Notes: a model not told the origin generated them from the letters alone. 10,071 nt of DNA from an uncultured Bacteroidales bacterium (GCA_937891905.1 CALATT010000036.1:1-10071); one strand, 5' to 3'; counted from the first letter of the stretch, positions 1-6,605 are shown. A program made the numbers and translations.

Positions 1-1
1 T

Positions 2-679
2 TTCATGTTCATTGACAAGGACAAGCCGTTCTTGCGCGTTAGTCCTGACCGTACATTTTGGCTGCCCGATGTAGCGCGTAACGATGACAACAAGGGTATT
101 CTTGAGTGCAAGACCACACAACGCCCAGTAGATCCCGACGACCTACCCAAGCATTGGTTCTGCCAAGTGCAAATGAACCTTGGCGTTGCAGGCTATGAGC
201 AAGGCTCTATAGCATGGTTGTGTAGCGGTCGCGAGTTCGGTTACAAAGACATTACTTTTGCGCCCGATTTCTACGGCTGGATGATTGAGGAGGTAGAGCG
301 TTTTTGGGTTGATAACGTGCTTGGTGGTAAAGAGCCAGCAGCTATCAATGTGCAAGACATTCTTACCAAGTACAACCGCCACACAGACGGCAAGCAAATC
401 GAGGTAAGCGACGAAATCTTTGAGACCTACAAAGACCTCAAAGACCTCAAGAAAGAGATTTCCGCTCTTGAGGATCGTAAGGAAACGCTTGAGAGCCGTA
501 TCAAAATGGCGTTCGCAGACGCAGAAGCAATCACCTACGGTGGAGATACACTTGCCACTTGGAAAGCCCCAAAGCCAACCGAGAAAATCAATACAAAGTT
601 GCTTGAGGAGCGCTATCCAAGCATTGCTAAGGAGATTACGCAGTCTGTTCAAGGCTCAAGACGCTTCTTGTTGAAATAA
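2..679 (+). CDS. YqaJ-like viral recombinase / exonuclease, C-terminal part (5' end cut by window)
   Basis: The reading frame is open to the left edge, so the first visible Met (base 5) is probably internal and the N-terminal part lies outside. Numbering from that Met, S13-P14-D15 and E34-x-K36 match the SPD...ExK metal-binding core of the PD-(D/E)XK nuclease fold, and Q54-V-Q56 matches the conserved QxQ helix of the YqaJ/lambda-exonuclease family. These enzymes resect double-stranded DNA and usually work with a RecT- or Erf-type annealing protein, which is not in this window. Residues about 136-170 form a charged coiled coil, followed by a small domain around GGDTLATWK. This tail is common in phage YqaJ proteins. 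A 148-base gap separates it from the SF2 helicase, and the following genes form a replication block that fits a recombination role. Family assignment is good; the biochemical role is inferred from the family. Confidence 0.85.
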   Translation, partial: FMFIDKDKPFLRVSPDRTFWLPDVARNDDNKGILECKTTQRPVDPDDLPKHWFCQVQMNLGVAGYEQGSIAWLCSGREFGYKDITFAPDFYGWMIEEVERFWVDNVLGGKEPAAINVQDILTKYNRHTDGKQIEVSDEIFETYKDLKDLKKEISALEDRKETLESRIKMAFADAEAITYGGDTLATWKAPKPTEKINTKLLEERYPSIAKEITQSVQGSRRFLLK

Positions 680-683
680 TTAA

Positions 684-816
684 CAGCCGTTACACATGAC
701 CAAACAAACAGCAAATACAACGGCTATAACACTTAACGGCTATGCGCAAGGCAGCGAAGCAGGAAACCAATCGCAACGCTATTGCTGTGGCGTGGTCAAA
801 GCCTAACCGCATAGCC
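684..816. repeat. Gap with repeated AACGGCTAT elements in both orientations
   Basis: The space between the exonuclease and helicase genes holds two direct copies of AACGGCTAT (about 719-727 and 735-743). The inverted partner AGCCGTTA (685-692) pairs with TAACGGCT (734-741), and CGCATAGCC (808-816) is the exact reverse complement of GGCTATGCG (738-746). Such a cluster could be a protein-binding operator or a structured leader upstream of the helicase. No recognisable Bacteroidetes promoter (TTTG then TAnnTTTG) was seen. Part of the repetition could be chance or could belong to the tiny ORF at 696-806. Confidence 0.4.
696..806 (+). CDS. Possible 36-residue peptide, hypothetical
   Basis: An ATG at 696 opens a 36-codon frame ending in TAA at 804-806. 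It nearly fills the gap between the exonuclease and the helicase. The peptide begins MTKQTANTTAITLNGYAQ, is rich in Thr, Ala, Asn and Gln, and has a Cys-Cys pair at residues 30-31 near the end (RYCCGVVKA). There is no Shine-Dalgarno site, only AT-rich sequence upstream, as at most genes here. I recognise no family. It overlaps the inverted repeats described for this gap, so the region may be regulatory DNA with a chance ORF. Existence as a gene is uncertain. Confidence 0.35.
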   Translation: MTKQTANTTAITLNGYAQGSEAGNQSQRYCCGVVKA

Positions 817-827
817 AATTTTCTACA

Positions 828-2204
828 ATGATTACATTACGCGTAAATCAAACGGAGCCGATAGACAAGGCAATTCGCTTCTTCCGCGAATCTAACCCCG
901 ATCCATCGTTGATTGTTTTACCAACGGCATGGGGCAAGTCTATTTTGACCGCTTTTGCAGCAAAGCATAGCGGTGAGCACCTCATCGTTTTACAGCCGTC
1001 AAAAGAGCTGCTTGAGCAGAATTTCAAAAAGTATATAACACTTTGCGGTGGATTCGGCTCAAATGCGGGCATTTATTCAGCCTCTATGGGACGAAAAGAG
1101 ATTATGCCAATCACTTACGCAACCATAGGGTCAATCAAGGCTTTAGGCGCAAAATTTAAGCAGTTAGGCTTTACGAAGATGTTGATTGATGAGGCGCACC
1201 TCTATCCACGCGAAAGTACCTCAATGCTCGGACGCTTCCTCAAAGAGAGCGGAATCACGCATGTTTTAGGTATCACAGCAACGCCTGTCAAGTTGCAACA
1301 GAACCGCGATTTGAACGGCAACACATTCTCTAAATTAGTCATGCTCACATCAAAGTCCAAGAAAGGCAACTTTTTCAAGGAGATTATCCATGTTGGGCAG
1401 GTTCAAGAAATGGTAGAACTCGGCTTTTGGTCGAAACTCGTATATCAGAAGCGCGCTTTTGACGGATCGTTGTTGGTGTTCAACAGCAGCAAGTCCGAAT
1501 ACACAGAAGAAAGCGTGCAACTTGCCTATAACGCTAACGGTGGTACAGACAGCGTTATTAGTGCCATTGACGCGCACCCCGAACGCAGGCATATCCTTGC
1601 TTATGTTCCGAGCGTACAAGACGCTATCGAACTGTCCCAACGCTATCCAAAGTCGGGTGTTGTTTATGGTGAGCAGAACAAGCAAGAGCGCGAGCAGACT
1701 ATTGAAAAGTTCAAGCGTGGCGAACTCCGCGTGCTATTCAATGTTCGCGTGCTTTCCACAGGCTTTGACTTCACGGGTATTGATTGTATTGTGCTGGGTA
1801 TTTCGACCGCTTCTATCGCCTTGTATTATCAAATCATCGGTCGCGGAACGCGTATAGATCCGAACAAACAAGACTGCCTGGTGTGCGACATAGGCGGAAA
1901 CTTTGACCGCTTCGGGCGCGTTGAGGATATTGTGTTTGAGAAAGGCAAGATGTGGCGCATGTTCGGTACAGGCGGCAAGCTGCTTTCGGGAATACCAATT
2001 CACGACATCGGCAAGTACACCCGCGAGGACACGAAGATGATTGATGAGAAGAAAGCAGCGCCCATTGAAATTATGCCTTTTGGCAAGTACAAAGGAGAGC
2101 GCCTCGTGAACATTCCTAGAGAGTACCGACAATGGATGTTGCGTACCTTTGAATGGAATGAGCAGAACAGCAAATTACGAACATCACTTATAGCAACATT
2201 GTAA
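828..2204 (+). CDS. Superfamily 2 DEAH helicase with C-terminal PFGKYKG domain
   Basis: A 458-residue protein with a full set of SF2 motifs: Walker A P32-TAWGKS-38, DEAH box 121-124, motif III GITATP 148-153, motif V LSTGFDF 309-315, and motif VI QIIGRGTRIDP 335-345 with the arginine finger. The segment DCLVCDIGGNFDRFG (349-363) is typical of the RadD/YejH-like and phage helicase group that resembles UvrB/RecG-class translocases. After the helicase core, residues 416-441 (MPFGKYKGERLVNIPREYRQWML) match a small domain I know from the C-termini of exonuclease X-like and DUF3820 proteins. The protein probably translocates on DNA using ATP, in replication, repair or recombination. The ATG at 828 has an AT-rich leader and sits just after the repeat gap; the stop is one base before the next gene's ATG. 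The helicase class is firm, the exact role is not. Confidence 0.9.
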   Translation: MITLRVNQTEPIDKAIRFFRESNPDPSLIVLPTAWGKSILTAFAAKHSGEHLIVLQPSKELLEQNFKKYITLCGGFGSNAGIYSASMGRKEIMPITYATIGSIKALGAKFKQLGFTKMLIDEAHLYPRESTSMLGRFLKESGITHVLGITATPVKLQQNRDLNGNTFSKLVMLTSKSKKGNFFKEIIHVGQVQEMVELGFWSKLVYQKRAFDGSLLVFNSSKSEYTEESVQLAYNANGGTDSVISAIDAHPERRHILAYVPSVQDAIELSQRYPKSGVVYGEQNKQEREQTIEKFKRGELRVLFNVRVLSTGFDFTGIDCIVLGISTASIALYYQIIGRGTRIDPNKQDCLVCDIGGNFDRFGRVEDIVFEKGKMWRMFGTGGKLLSGIPIHDIGKYTREDTKMIDEKKAAPIEIMPFGKYKGERLVNIPREYRQWMLRTFEWNEQNSKLRTSLIATL

Positions 2205-2205
2205 T

Positions 2206-3009
2206 ATGGCAACAAGGAACAACAATAACGCTTTCCTATTCCGCAAGGATTGGCGCGAGGCTATAGCAGAGTACCCAGCAGAGGATAGACTGGCTATACG
2301 CGAAGCAATCGAAGCATACGCCTTTGACGGAATCATTCCAGAGGATAGATTCCTCAAGGCTGCAACTGCCAACGCTCGCGTTATTATCGACCGTGATAGG
2401 GATATGTACCAAGAGCGTTGTGACAGGAACAAAGAGAACGCGAGAAAGCGTTGGGAGCGTATGCAATCGCATACAACCGCAAGCAATGGAATACAAATTA
2501 AGCAATTAGATGCGAATATTATTGATAATAATAATGGTATTGATAATGATATTGATATTGAGCCTACTCCTAAAGTCGTAGGCGATATAAAAGAAGATAA
2601 AGAAAAAACCTCTAAAGAGGTTCAAAAGAAAGCCGCCCCCGATAAGAGATTTTCCAAACCAACACCTCAAGAGGTGCAGGCGTATTGTGACGAGAGAGGC
2701 AACGGCATAACGGGAGAGGCGTTCTGCGACTTCTACGAGAGCAAGGGGTGGAAAGTAGGCAACAGCCCAATGAAAGACTGGAAAGCAGCCGTAAGAACGT
2801 GGGAGAAGCGTGACGGAAGAAGCGCAGGCAGCGCGAAGAAGCAAGCCCCTGCTGGTGTTAAGTTGGGAGTTGGAGAGTGGATAGATGAGAACGGAGAACG
2901 CCGCTACGGCACAGGCAATCTGCCACCCGTTCCGATGAGCGCACCCCCACGCCCAAATAGCGATATGGTATGGTCACGTGAAAGCAAATCTTGGATTCCA
3001 CCAGTATGA
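2206..3009 (+). CDS. Replication initiator / replisome organizer-like protein (DUF6291-like N-terminus)
   Basis: A 267-residue protein with three parts. Residues about 9-88 (FLFRKDWREAI...) resemble the DUF6291 domain, a helical module at the N-terminus of many Bacteroidetes phage replication proteins. Residues about 95-148 are an Asn/Asp/Ile-rich then Lys/Glu-rich linker. Residues 151-201 contain the TPQEVQAYCDERG and GWKVGNSPMKDWKAAVRTW signatures seen at the C-terminus of phage and mobile-element replisome organizers. The tail has the LGVGEWID...RRYGTG and final aromatic motif often seen in these proteins. By family and by position directly before the primase-helicase, it may bind the origin or load the helicase. 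The start follows the helicase stop by one base, and the end overlaps the primase ATG by 4 bases (ATGA), suggesting translational coupling. The linker DNA is a candidate origin (separate entry). Specific function is inferred. Confidence 0.7.
   Translation: MATRNNNNAFLFRKDWREAIAEYPAEDRLAIREAIEAYAFDGIIPEDRFLKAATANARVIIDRDRDMYQERCDRNKENARKRWERMQSHTTASNGIQIKQLDANIIDNNNGIDNDIDIEPTPKVVGDIKEDKEKTSKEVQKKAAPDKRFSKPTPQEVQAYCDERGNGITGEAFCDFYESKGWKVGNSPMKDWKAAVRTWEKRDGRSAGSAKKQAPAGVKLGVGEWIDENGERRYGTGNLPPVPMSAPPRPNSDMVWSRESKSWIPPV
2515..2680. other. Candidate replication origin: AT-rich repeats plus hairpins inside the initiator gene
   Basis: Bases 2515-2605 are markedly AT-rich compared with the flanks. 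They carry ATTGATAAT at 2521 and 2539, then ATTGAT at 2551 and ATTGAG at 2557. Three inverted repeats follow: CCTAC/GTAGG (2563-2567 and 2578-2582), AACCTC/GAGGTT (2607-2612 and 2617-2622, 4-base loop) and CACCTC/GAGGTG (2663-2668 and 2671-2676, 2-base loop). The last two share the ACCTC...GAGGT core, 56 bases apart. Lambda and several Gram-positive phages keep their origin in the middle of the initiator gene, in DNA encoding a flexible linker, and this arrangement matches that plan. The repeats also encode a simple Ile-Asp-Asn linker, so a purely protein-level explanation is possible. Confidence 0.4.
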
Positions 3010-4874
3010 AAACATATCAAGAATACGGCATAGAGATACCTGCTGGGCGCAAATCGGGAAATGTCAAGGTACATTGTCCAAGGTGTCACCAACAACGCAG
3101 CAACAAAACAGACCGCTCATTGTCGGTAGATCTCGACAAGGGCGTATGGAACTGCCACTATTGCGGTTGGGGCGGCAAGTTGGAGTTTACCGAGGAAGAA
3201 CGCAAGCAATGGGCAAAGCAACAGTCTTGGTACAATCCGCACCCTATACGCAAAGAAAAGCCCGTGTACAAGAAGCCTAAACCACGCCAAACGAACGCCA
3301 TGTCCGATAATGCTGTCAAATGGTTCGCGAGCCGTGGTATCAGCAAGGAAACGCTCATCGCAATGCGCATAACAGAGGGCTTGGAGTTCATGCCACAAAA
3401 GAACATGCAGTTTAACACGGTGCAGTTCAACTACTACAAGGACGGCGAGTTGGTCAATACCAAGTTCCGTACAGGCGACAAGTGCTTCAAGATGTGCCAA
3501 GGGGCGGAGCTGCTTCCCTATAACATTGACGCTATCAAAGACACATCGGAGTGCGTGATTACAGAGGGGGAGATGGACACACTCTCATTTATTGAGTGCG
3601 GTCGCCTTGATGTGGTCAGCGTGCCTAACGGTGCTAATGCGAATCTCAACTACCTTGACGACTATATCGACGACTATTTTGAGAATAAGACCACGATTTT
3701 CATTGCGGTTGATACGGACAGCAAAGGCACTATTCTCCGTGATGAGTTGATTAGGCGCTTTGGCATAGAGCGTTGCCGTGTAGTTGAGTACGGAGACGGC
3801 TGCAAGGACGCTAACGAACACCTGCAGAAATACGGCAAGGAAAGCCTACTGCAATGCTTGGAGAACGCTCCCGAGATAAAAGCAGAGGGCGTGTTCTCGG
3901 TATCAGACTTTGAGCAGAGCCTCGATTCGTTGTTTGAGAATGGTATGCAAAAGGGCATGACCATTGGTCATAAGGATTTCGACGAACTGTTGTCATTTGA
4001 AACAAAGCGCCTTTGCGTTGTCACGGGTATTCCAGGCAGCGGAAAGTCGGAGTTCATAGATGAGATAGCAGAGCGGCTGAATATGCGCTACGGCTGGCGC
4101 TTCGCCTACTTTAGTCCCGAGAACGCTCCTCTATCCTACCACGCAAGCAAGTTGATTGAGAAATTCACAGGGCGCAAGTTCGGCAAGGACACGCTTCCTT
4201 ATGGCGAGTACCAGCAGGTCAAAATGCACCTTGAAACAGACTTTTATTTTATCAGCCCTAAAGATGATTTCCGCGTGGATAGCATTCTTGACAGAGCAAA
4301 GTATTTAGTGCGCAAGAGAGGTATCAAAGCGCTTGTCATTGACCCTTACAACCGACTTGAGAATGAGCAAGGCTCGCGCAACGAAACGCAGTACATATCG
4401 CAGCTGCTCGATAGGCTGACCAATTTTGCACAGCAGAATGATGTTCTGATAATCCTCATGGCACACCCTACGAAGATGTCCAAGAACAAGGACGGCAACA
4501 TTGAAATGCCTACCCTATACGACATCAGCGGTTCGGCTCACTTCTACAACAAGTGCGATTTTGGTATCATAGTCCACCGAGATCGCGTGAAAGAGATTGT
4601 TGAGGTGCGTGTGTCCAAGGTTAAGTTCCGTCACCTCGGTAAGGTTGGCAGCGCGCTATTCAAGTACAATCTTACCAACGGTCGCTATTCGCCTGTTGAA
4701 ACGGAAAACTCAACGCCAGCGTGGGATAACACCAACCACCTCGTGAGCGATAGGCAGCAGCGTGAAATGGAAGCGGAAGCGGCAGCTACTTTTGACTTTG
4801 AAGTTGATGATGTTTACAATGACCCATTCGCTTCGGATCGTTTCGACGATGACGATAGCGACTGTCCTTTCTAA
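3006..4874 (+). CDS. Phage primase-helicase (zinc ribbon, TOPRIM, DnaB-like ATPase)
   Basis: A 622-residue bifunctional replication protein of the T7 gp4/Twinkle type. The ATG at 3006 is chosen over an in-frame TTG at 2991 because it forms an ATGA overlap with the upstream stop. Domains: zinc ribbon with C24-x2-C27 and C50-x2-C53; TOPRIM with VITEGEMDTLS (184-194, catalytic Glu) and AVDTDSKG (234-241, DxD); a RecA/DnaB-fold ATPase with Walker A GIPGSGKS (341-348), Walker B-like ALVIDPYN (442-449) and the sensor motif LMAHPTK (484-490). It would unwind DNA 5' to 3' as a ring and synthesise RNA primers on the lagging strand. The C-terminus is strongly acidic and ends FDDDDSDCPF, resembling the acidic tips of SSB and of T7 gp4. 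The length fits a full primase-helicase. The initiator-like protein just upstream is a likely partner. Confidence 0.92.
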   Translation: MKTYQEYGIEIPAGRKSGNVKVHCPRCHQQRSNKTDRSLSVDLDKGVWNCHYCGWGGKLEFTEEERKQWAKQQSWYNPHPIRKEKPVYKKPKPRQTNAMSDNAVKWFASRGISKETLIAMRITEGLEFMPQKNMQFNTVQFNYYKDGELVNTKFRTGDKCFKMCQGAELLPYNIDAIKDTSECVITEGEMDTLSFIECGRLDVVSVPNGANANLNYLDDYIDDYFENKTTIFIAVDTDSKGTILRDELIRRFGIERCRVVEYGDGCKDANEHLQKYGKESLLQCLENAPEIKAEGVFSVSDFEQSLDSLFENGMQKGMTIGHKDFDELLSFETKRLCVVTGIPGSGKSEFIDEIAERLNMRYGWRFAYFSPENAPLSYHASKLIEKFTGRKFGKDTLPYGEYQQVKMHLETDFYFISPKDDFRVDSILDRAKYLVRKRGIKALVIDPYNRLENEQGSRNETQYISQLLDRLTNFAQQNDVLIILMAHPTKMSKNKDGNIEMPTLYDISGSAHFYNKCDFGIIVHRDRVKEIVEVRVSKVKFRHLGKVGSALFKYNLTNGRYSPVETENSTPAWDNTNHLVSDRQQREMEAEAAATFDFEVDDVYNDPFASDRFDDDDSDCPF

Positions 4875-4883
4875 TGAGCAAAT

Positions 4884-4997
4884 ATGGCAATTAAAATCAT
4901 TTCAGTAGGCTTGTTTGTAGTGCTATCAGCGTTGAACTGCCTACCACTTAAAAACAAACATAAACACGGTGAGAATAGCGATTACTATCCGTGGTAA
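4884..4997 (+). CDS. Small membrane peptide, 37 residues, hypothetical
   Basis: An ATG at 4884, 9 bases after the primase-helicase stop, opens a 37-codon frame ending in TAA at 4995-4997. Residues 3-20 (IKIISVGLFVVLSALNCL) are an uninterrupted hydrophobic segment long enough for one membrane helix or an uncleaved signal anchor. The rest is short and polar, with a His/Lys cluster (KNKHKHGENS) and a YYPW end. By the positive-inside rule the KNKHKH segment could lie in the cytoplasm. The Cys at 19 is preceded by A-L-N, a poor lipobox, so a lipoprotein is unlikely. The gap is otherwise empty and the frame fits neatly between two genes, supporting a real gene. No family recognised. Confidence 0.5.
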   Translation: MAIKIISVGLFVVLSALNCLPLKNKHKHGENSDYYPW

Positions 4998-5009
4998 ACA
5001 CTCGCAGGT

Positions 5010-5288
5010 ATGTTGTACAGAGGCAAGTTGGATATAGAGTATTGCGATAGGCGGAACGCACAGTATCGCGAGAAGCATAAACATGACAAACTTTCGGAGA
5101 ACGGACTTAAGGCAAGGCGCTTCTTTGAGAGGACATCACGAGAGCAACGCGCTAACCTACACGCAAAGAAAATAGCCTTGCGAGATATTCGGAAGACAAT
5201 AGAACAAGAACAGCATGTAGATGACATAACGGCAGGAAAGATACTGAACGCGTTATTTAGCATGCCCAAAACAAACGAAATATATTAA
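5010..5288 (+). CDS. Hypothetical basic helical protein, 92 residues
   Basis: The ATG at 5010 lies 12 bases after the 37-residue ORF, with only a weak AGG upstream. The protein is highly charged and rich in Arg, Lys and Glu. Residues about 15-75 (RNAQYREKHKHDKL through RKTIEQEQHV) are predicted by eye to be almost wholly helical, followed by a short helix DDITAGKILNALFSM. The excess of basic residues over acidic ones in the first two-thirds would suit nucleic-acid binding, but that is a guess from composition. No catalytic motif and no family recognised. It lies between the primase-helicase and the run of unknown early genes and is probably cotranscribed with them. Confidence 0.7.
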   Translation: MLYRGKLDIEYCDRRNAQYREKHKHDKLSENGLKARRFFERTSREQRANLHAKKIALRDIRKTIEQEQHVDDITAGKILNALFSMPKTNEIY

Positions 5289-5307
5289 CCACAAAAACAG
5301 CAAAACA

Positions 5308-5763
5308 ATGAAACGAATTTTGAAAGTGCGCGCAGGAGTGCGCTATTACGAAGACGGCACGGTAAACGGCAAAAGAGACATCTCTTACGAAGAACAGAAG
5401 CAAGGTGCTACGCCAGCAATGCCTTGTGTGGTAAAATCGGACGAGTTCGACAAAGACGGCTGGTCTTGGAATCTCGAAATCGACGCAGAGAGCGGAATCG
5501 TTCTCAATTGGCAAAAGGGAGTTAAAGCGGTCACAGATTACAAAGTGTGCGATGAGTGTGTTATCGAATACTTTGAGGATGATATTCTCAAGCGTACCAA
5601 TGACGGTTACTATTACGTTCCCGATTTCCTTTGCCTCGATGATGAGGGATTTGGCGACTACATGTATTTGACTATTGACGAGAACGGTCAGATCGCGAAT
5701 TGGAATAAGGAGAAATTGCAAGCATGGATAGTAGAACAAGGTAAGCGAATAATAATACCATGA
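5308..5763 (+). CDS. Conserved hypothetical protein, 151 residues, acidic
   Basis: The ATG at 5308 follows an A-rich leader (ACAAAAACAGCAAAACA), the usual initiation context in Bacteroidetes. The protein starts MKRILKVRAGVRYYEDGTVNG and has recurrent patterns of the type GIVLNWQKG, DYKVCDECVIEYF and LTIDENGQIANW, suggesting a small beta-rich fold with two related halves (an IxLNW / IANW echo at about residues 64-68 and 128-132). It is rich in Asp and Glu. I remember similar proteins, with the same VRAGVRYxED start and IDENGQI ending, as uncharacterised genes in Bacteroides phages and mobile elements; this is recollection, not a search. The stop overlaps the next ATG by 4 bases. Function unknown. 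Confidence 0.8.
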   Translation: MKRILKVRAGVRYYEDGTVNGKRDISYEEQKQGATPAMPCVVKSDEFDKDGWSWNLEIDAESGIVLNWQKGVKAVTDYKVCDECVIEYFEDDILKRTNDGYYYVPDFLCLDDEGFGDYMYLTIDENGQIANWNKEKLQAWIVEQGKRIIIP

Positions 5764-5963
5764 CAACGGAACAATTAAAACAACTGCAAAGCATGCTTGA
5801 TGATGCGAAGTGTAGTGTGCAGCAATTACAGAACTATTACGGAAAAGTAATGGACGATGATAACGATTCTCATCAAGAGGGGTATGGTTTTTTAACAACG
5901 GCAGATTATGCGCTTGATGACTTCCAAGATAAATTGTTAGACTTTTCAAAGCAGGAGGGATAG
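5760..5963 (+). CDS. Hypothetical small acidic protein, 67 residues
   Basis: It starts in an ATGA overlap with the preceding gene, so translation is probably coupled. The N-terminal half (residues 2-30, TTEQLKQLQSMLDDAKCSVQQLQNYYGKV) looks like an amphipathic helix or short coiled coil. A polar acidic stretch DDDNDSHQEGYG and a second helix (TTADYALDDFQDKLLDFSKQ) follow, so a helical hairpin is likely. No cysteine cluster, membrane segment or catalytic motif is present. Its last codons contain the Shine-Dalgarno sequence of the next gene. No family recognised. Confidence 0.7.
   Translation: MTTEQLKQLQSMLDDAKCSVQQLQNYYGKVMDDDNDSHQEGYGFLTTADYALDDFQDKLLDFSKQEG
5953..5958 (+). promoter_or_regulatory. 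Strong Shine-Dalgarno AGGAGG for the gene at 5967
   Basis: AGGAGG lies 8 bases before the ATG at 5967, inside the last codons of the preceding gene. Most starts in this window lack such a site, as expected for Bacteroidetes, so this one stands out and fixes the start of the downstream gene. Confidence 0.75.
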
Positions 5964-5966
5964 ATT

Positions 5967-6449
5967 ATGAAAACTTATGTAATTACGCTCTCGCAGGTAT
6001 TTCCTACGACACACCCAAAAGCGGGTATCCCGACAGGCTTTGGGCATAAACTACACGCAGCTATAAACGGCTGGAGTGACCACGCATACCTGAAACTCCA
6101 CACGATCCGAGCGAACTATCCGCTATGGGCAAAACGATTTGAGCAGATAGAACGAGGCGAGGCGTGCCTATCTATTCGCCGATGGACGGGCAAACCGTAT
6201 GCCAGCAGGCAGGAAGAAATCGCGCGCCTAACCAAAGAGGACGGTATCGGATTACAGGAGCTGATCTACAAAAAAGAAAATAGACTATCCCCCGAAAGAT
6301 ACACGATTGAAGACTGTGAGATTGACACGCGCATGTTAGCAGAAAATGACGGTCTGACACTTGCGGACTGGGAAGCGTGGTTCAGCAATCCCAAGTACGA
6401 TCTATCGAAACCACTTGCGATCATTCACTTCACTAAATTTAGGTACTGA
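5967..6449 (+). CDS. Conserved hypothetical protein, possible ASCH/PUA-like fold, 160 residues
   Basis: The ATG at 5967 is preceded by a strong AGGAGG. The central block KLHTIRANYPLWAKRF (43-58) followed by GEACLSIRRWTGKPY (64-78) has the HTIR and W-tGkPY pattern of small PUA/ASCH-like proteins that I recall from Bacteroides phages. The first residues (KTYVITLSQVFPTTHPKAG) form a strand, then a conserved-looking GIPTGF loop. The C-terminal part (DWEAWFSNPKYDLSKPLAIIHFTKFRY) ends in a beta strand, as the PUA fold does. ASCH/PUA proteins bind RNA or modified nucleosides, and some are small hydrolases. Neither activity can be assigned here. A widely shared phage accessory protein is the safest description. 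Confidence 0.75.
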   Translation: MKTYVITLSQVFPTTHPKAGIPTGFGHKLHAAINGWSDHAYLKLHTIRANYPLWAKRFEQIERGEACLSIRRWTGKPYASRQEEIARLTKEDGIGLQELIYKKENRLSPERYTIEDCEIDTRMLAENDGLTLADWEAWFSNPKYDLSKPLAIIHFTKFRY

Positions 6450-6450
6450 T

Positions 6451-6603
6451 ATGGCAACTCATAATTGCGCAAAGAACGGCTGCCCGCCTAATGTGGATAT
6501 GCGCACATGCGAAAAAGCGCTACAAGGCAACTGCCCTTTCGTTGCTTCCAGCCGAGGCGGATTGTATTGGCGCGAACAAGAACTGTTTAATCAAGAGGAC
6601 TAA
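6451..6603 (+). CDS. Cysteine-rich microprotein A, 50 residues
   Basis: The ATG at 6451 follows the previous stop by one base. A longer frame from a TTG at 6361 would overlap the upstream gene by 89 bases and is less likely. The 50-residue peptide has four cysteines, C6, C11, C20 and C28 (pattern CAKNGC...RTC...NCPF), spaced as in a small zinc-binding or disulfide-knotted domain. There is no signal peptide, so zinc binding in the cytoplasm is more likely than disulfides. The rest is polar with an aromatic stretch GGLYWREQELF. Another cysteine-rich peptide with a CPF motif follows directly. Function unknown; the start and coding status are reasonably supported by position. Confidence 0.6.
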   Translation: MATHNCAKNGCPPNVDMRTCEKALQGNCPFVASSRGGLYWREQELFNQED

Positions 6604-6605
6604 TT

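Noticed and set aside
143..652. 169-codon open frame on the minus strand
   Set aside because: It is the antisense of the YqaJ gene, whose motifs are clear; no signal of its own.
2141..2152. TAnnTTTG-like Bacteroidetes -7 element (TACCTTTG)
   Set aside because: It is inside the helicase coding sequence, with no TTTG-like -33 partner found; likely chance.
2991..3005. TTG start for the primase-helicase, adding 5 residues
   Set aside because: The ATG at 3006 forms a 4-base ATGA overlap like the other coupled genes; the extra residues DSTSM carry no conserved feature.
4905..4944. Inverted repeat GTAGGC/GCCTAC as a possible terminator after the primase-helicase
   Set aside because: A 6-bp stem with a 28-base loop and no T run; it also lies inside the 37-codon frame.
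5257..5949. 230-codon open frame on the minus strand
   Set aside because: It lies entirely opposite two good plus-strand genes, has no recognisable motif, and its composition (many His, Leu, Val, Cys) is what antisense of acidic coding sequence gives.
6361..6450. Longer form of the cysteine-rich microprotein A from a TTG
   Set aside because: It would overlap the upstream gene by 89 bases, while the ATG at 6451 sits one base after that gene's stop.
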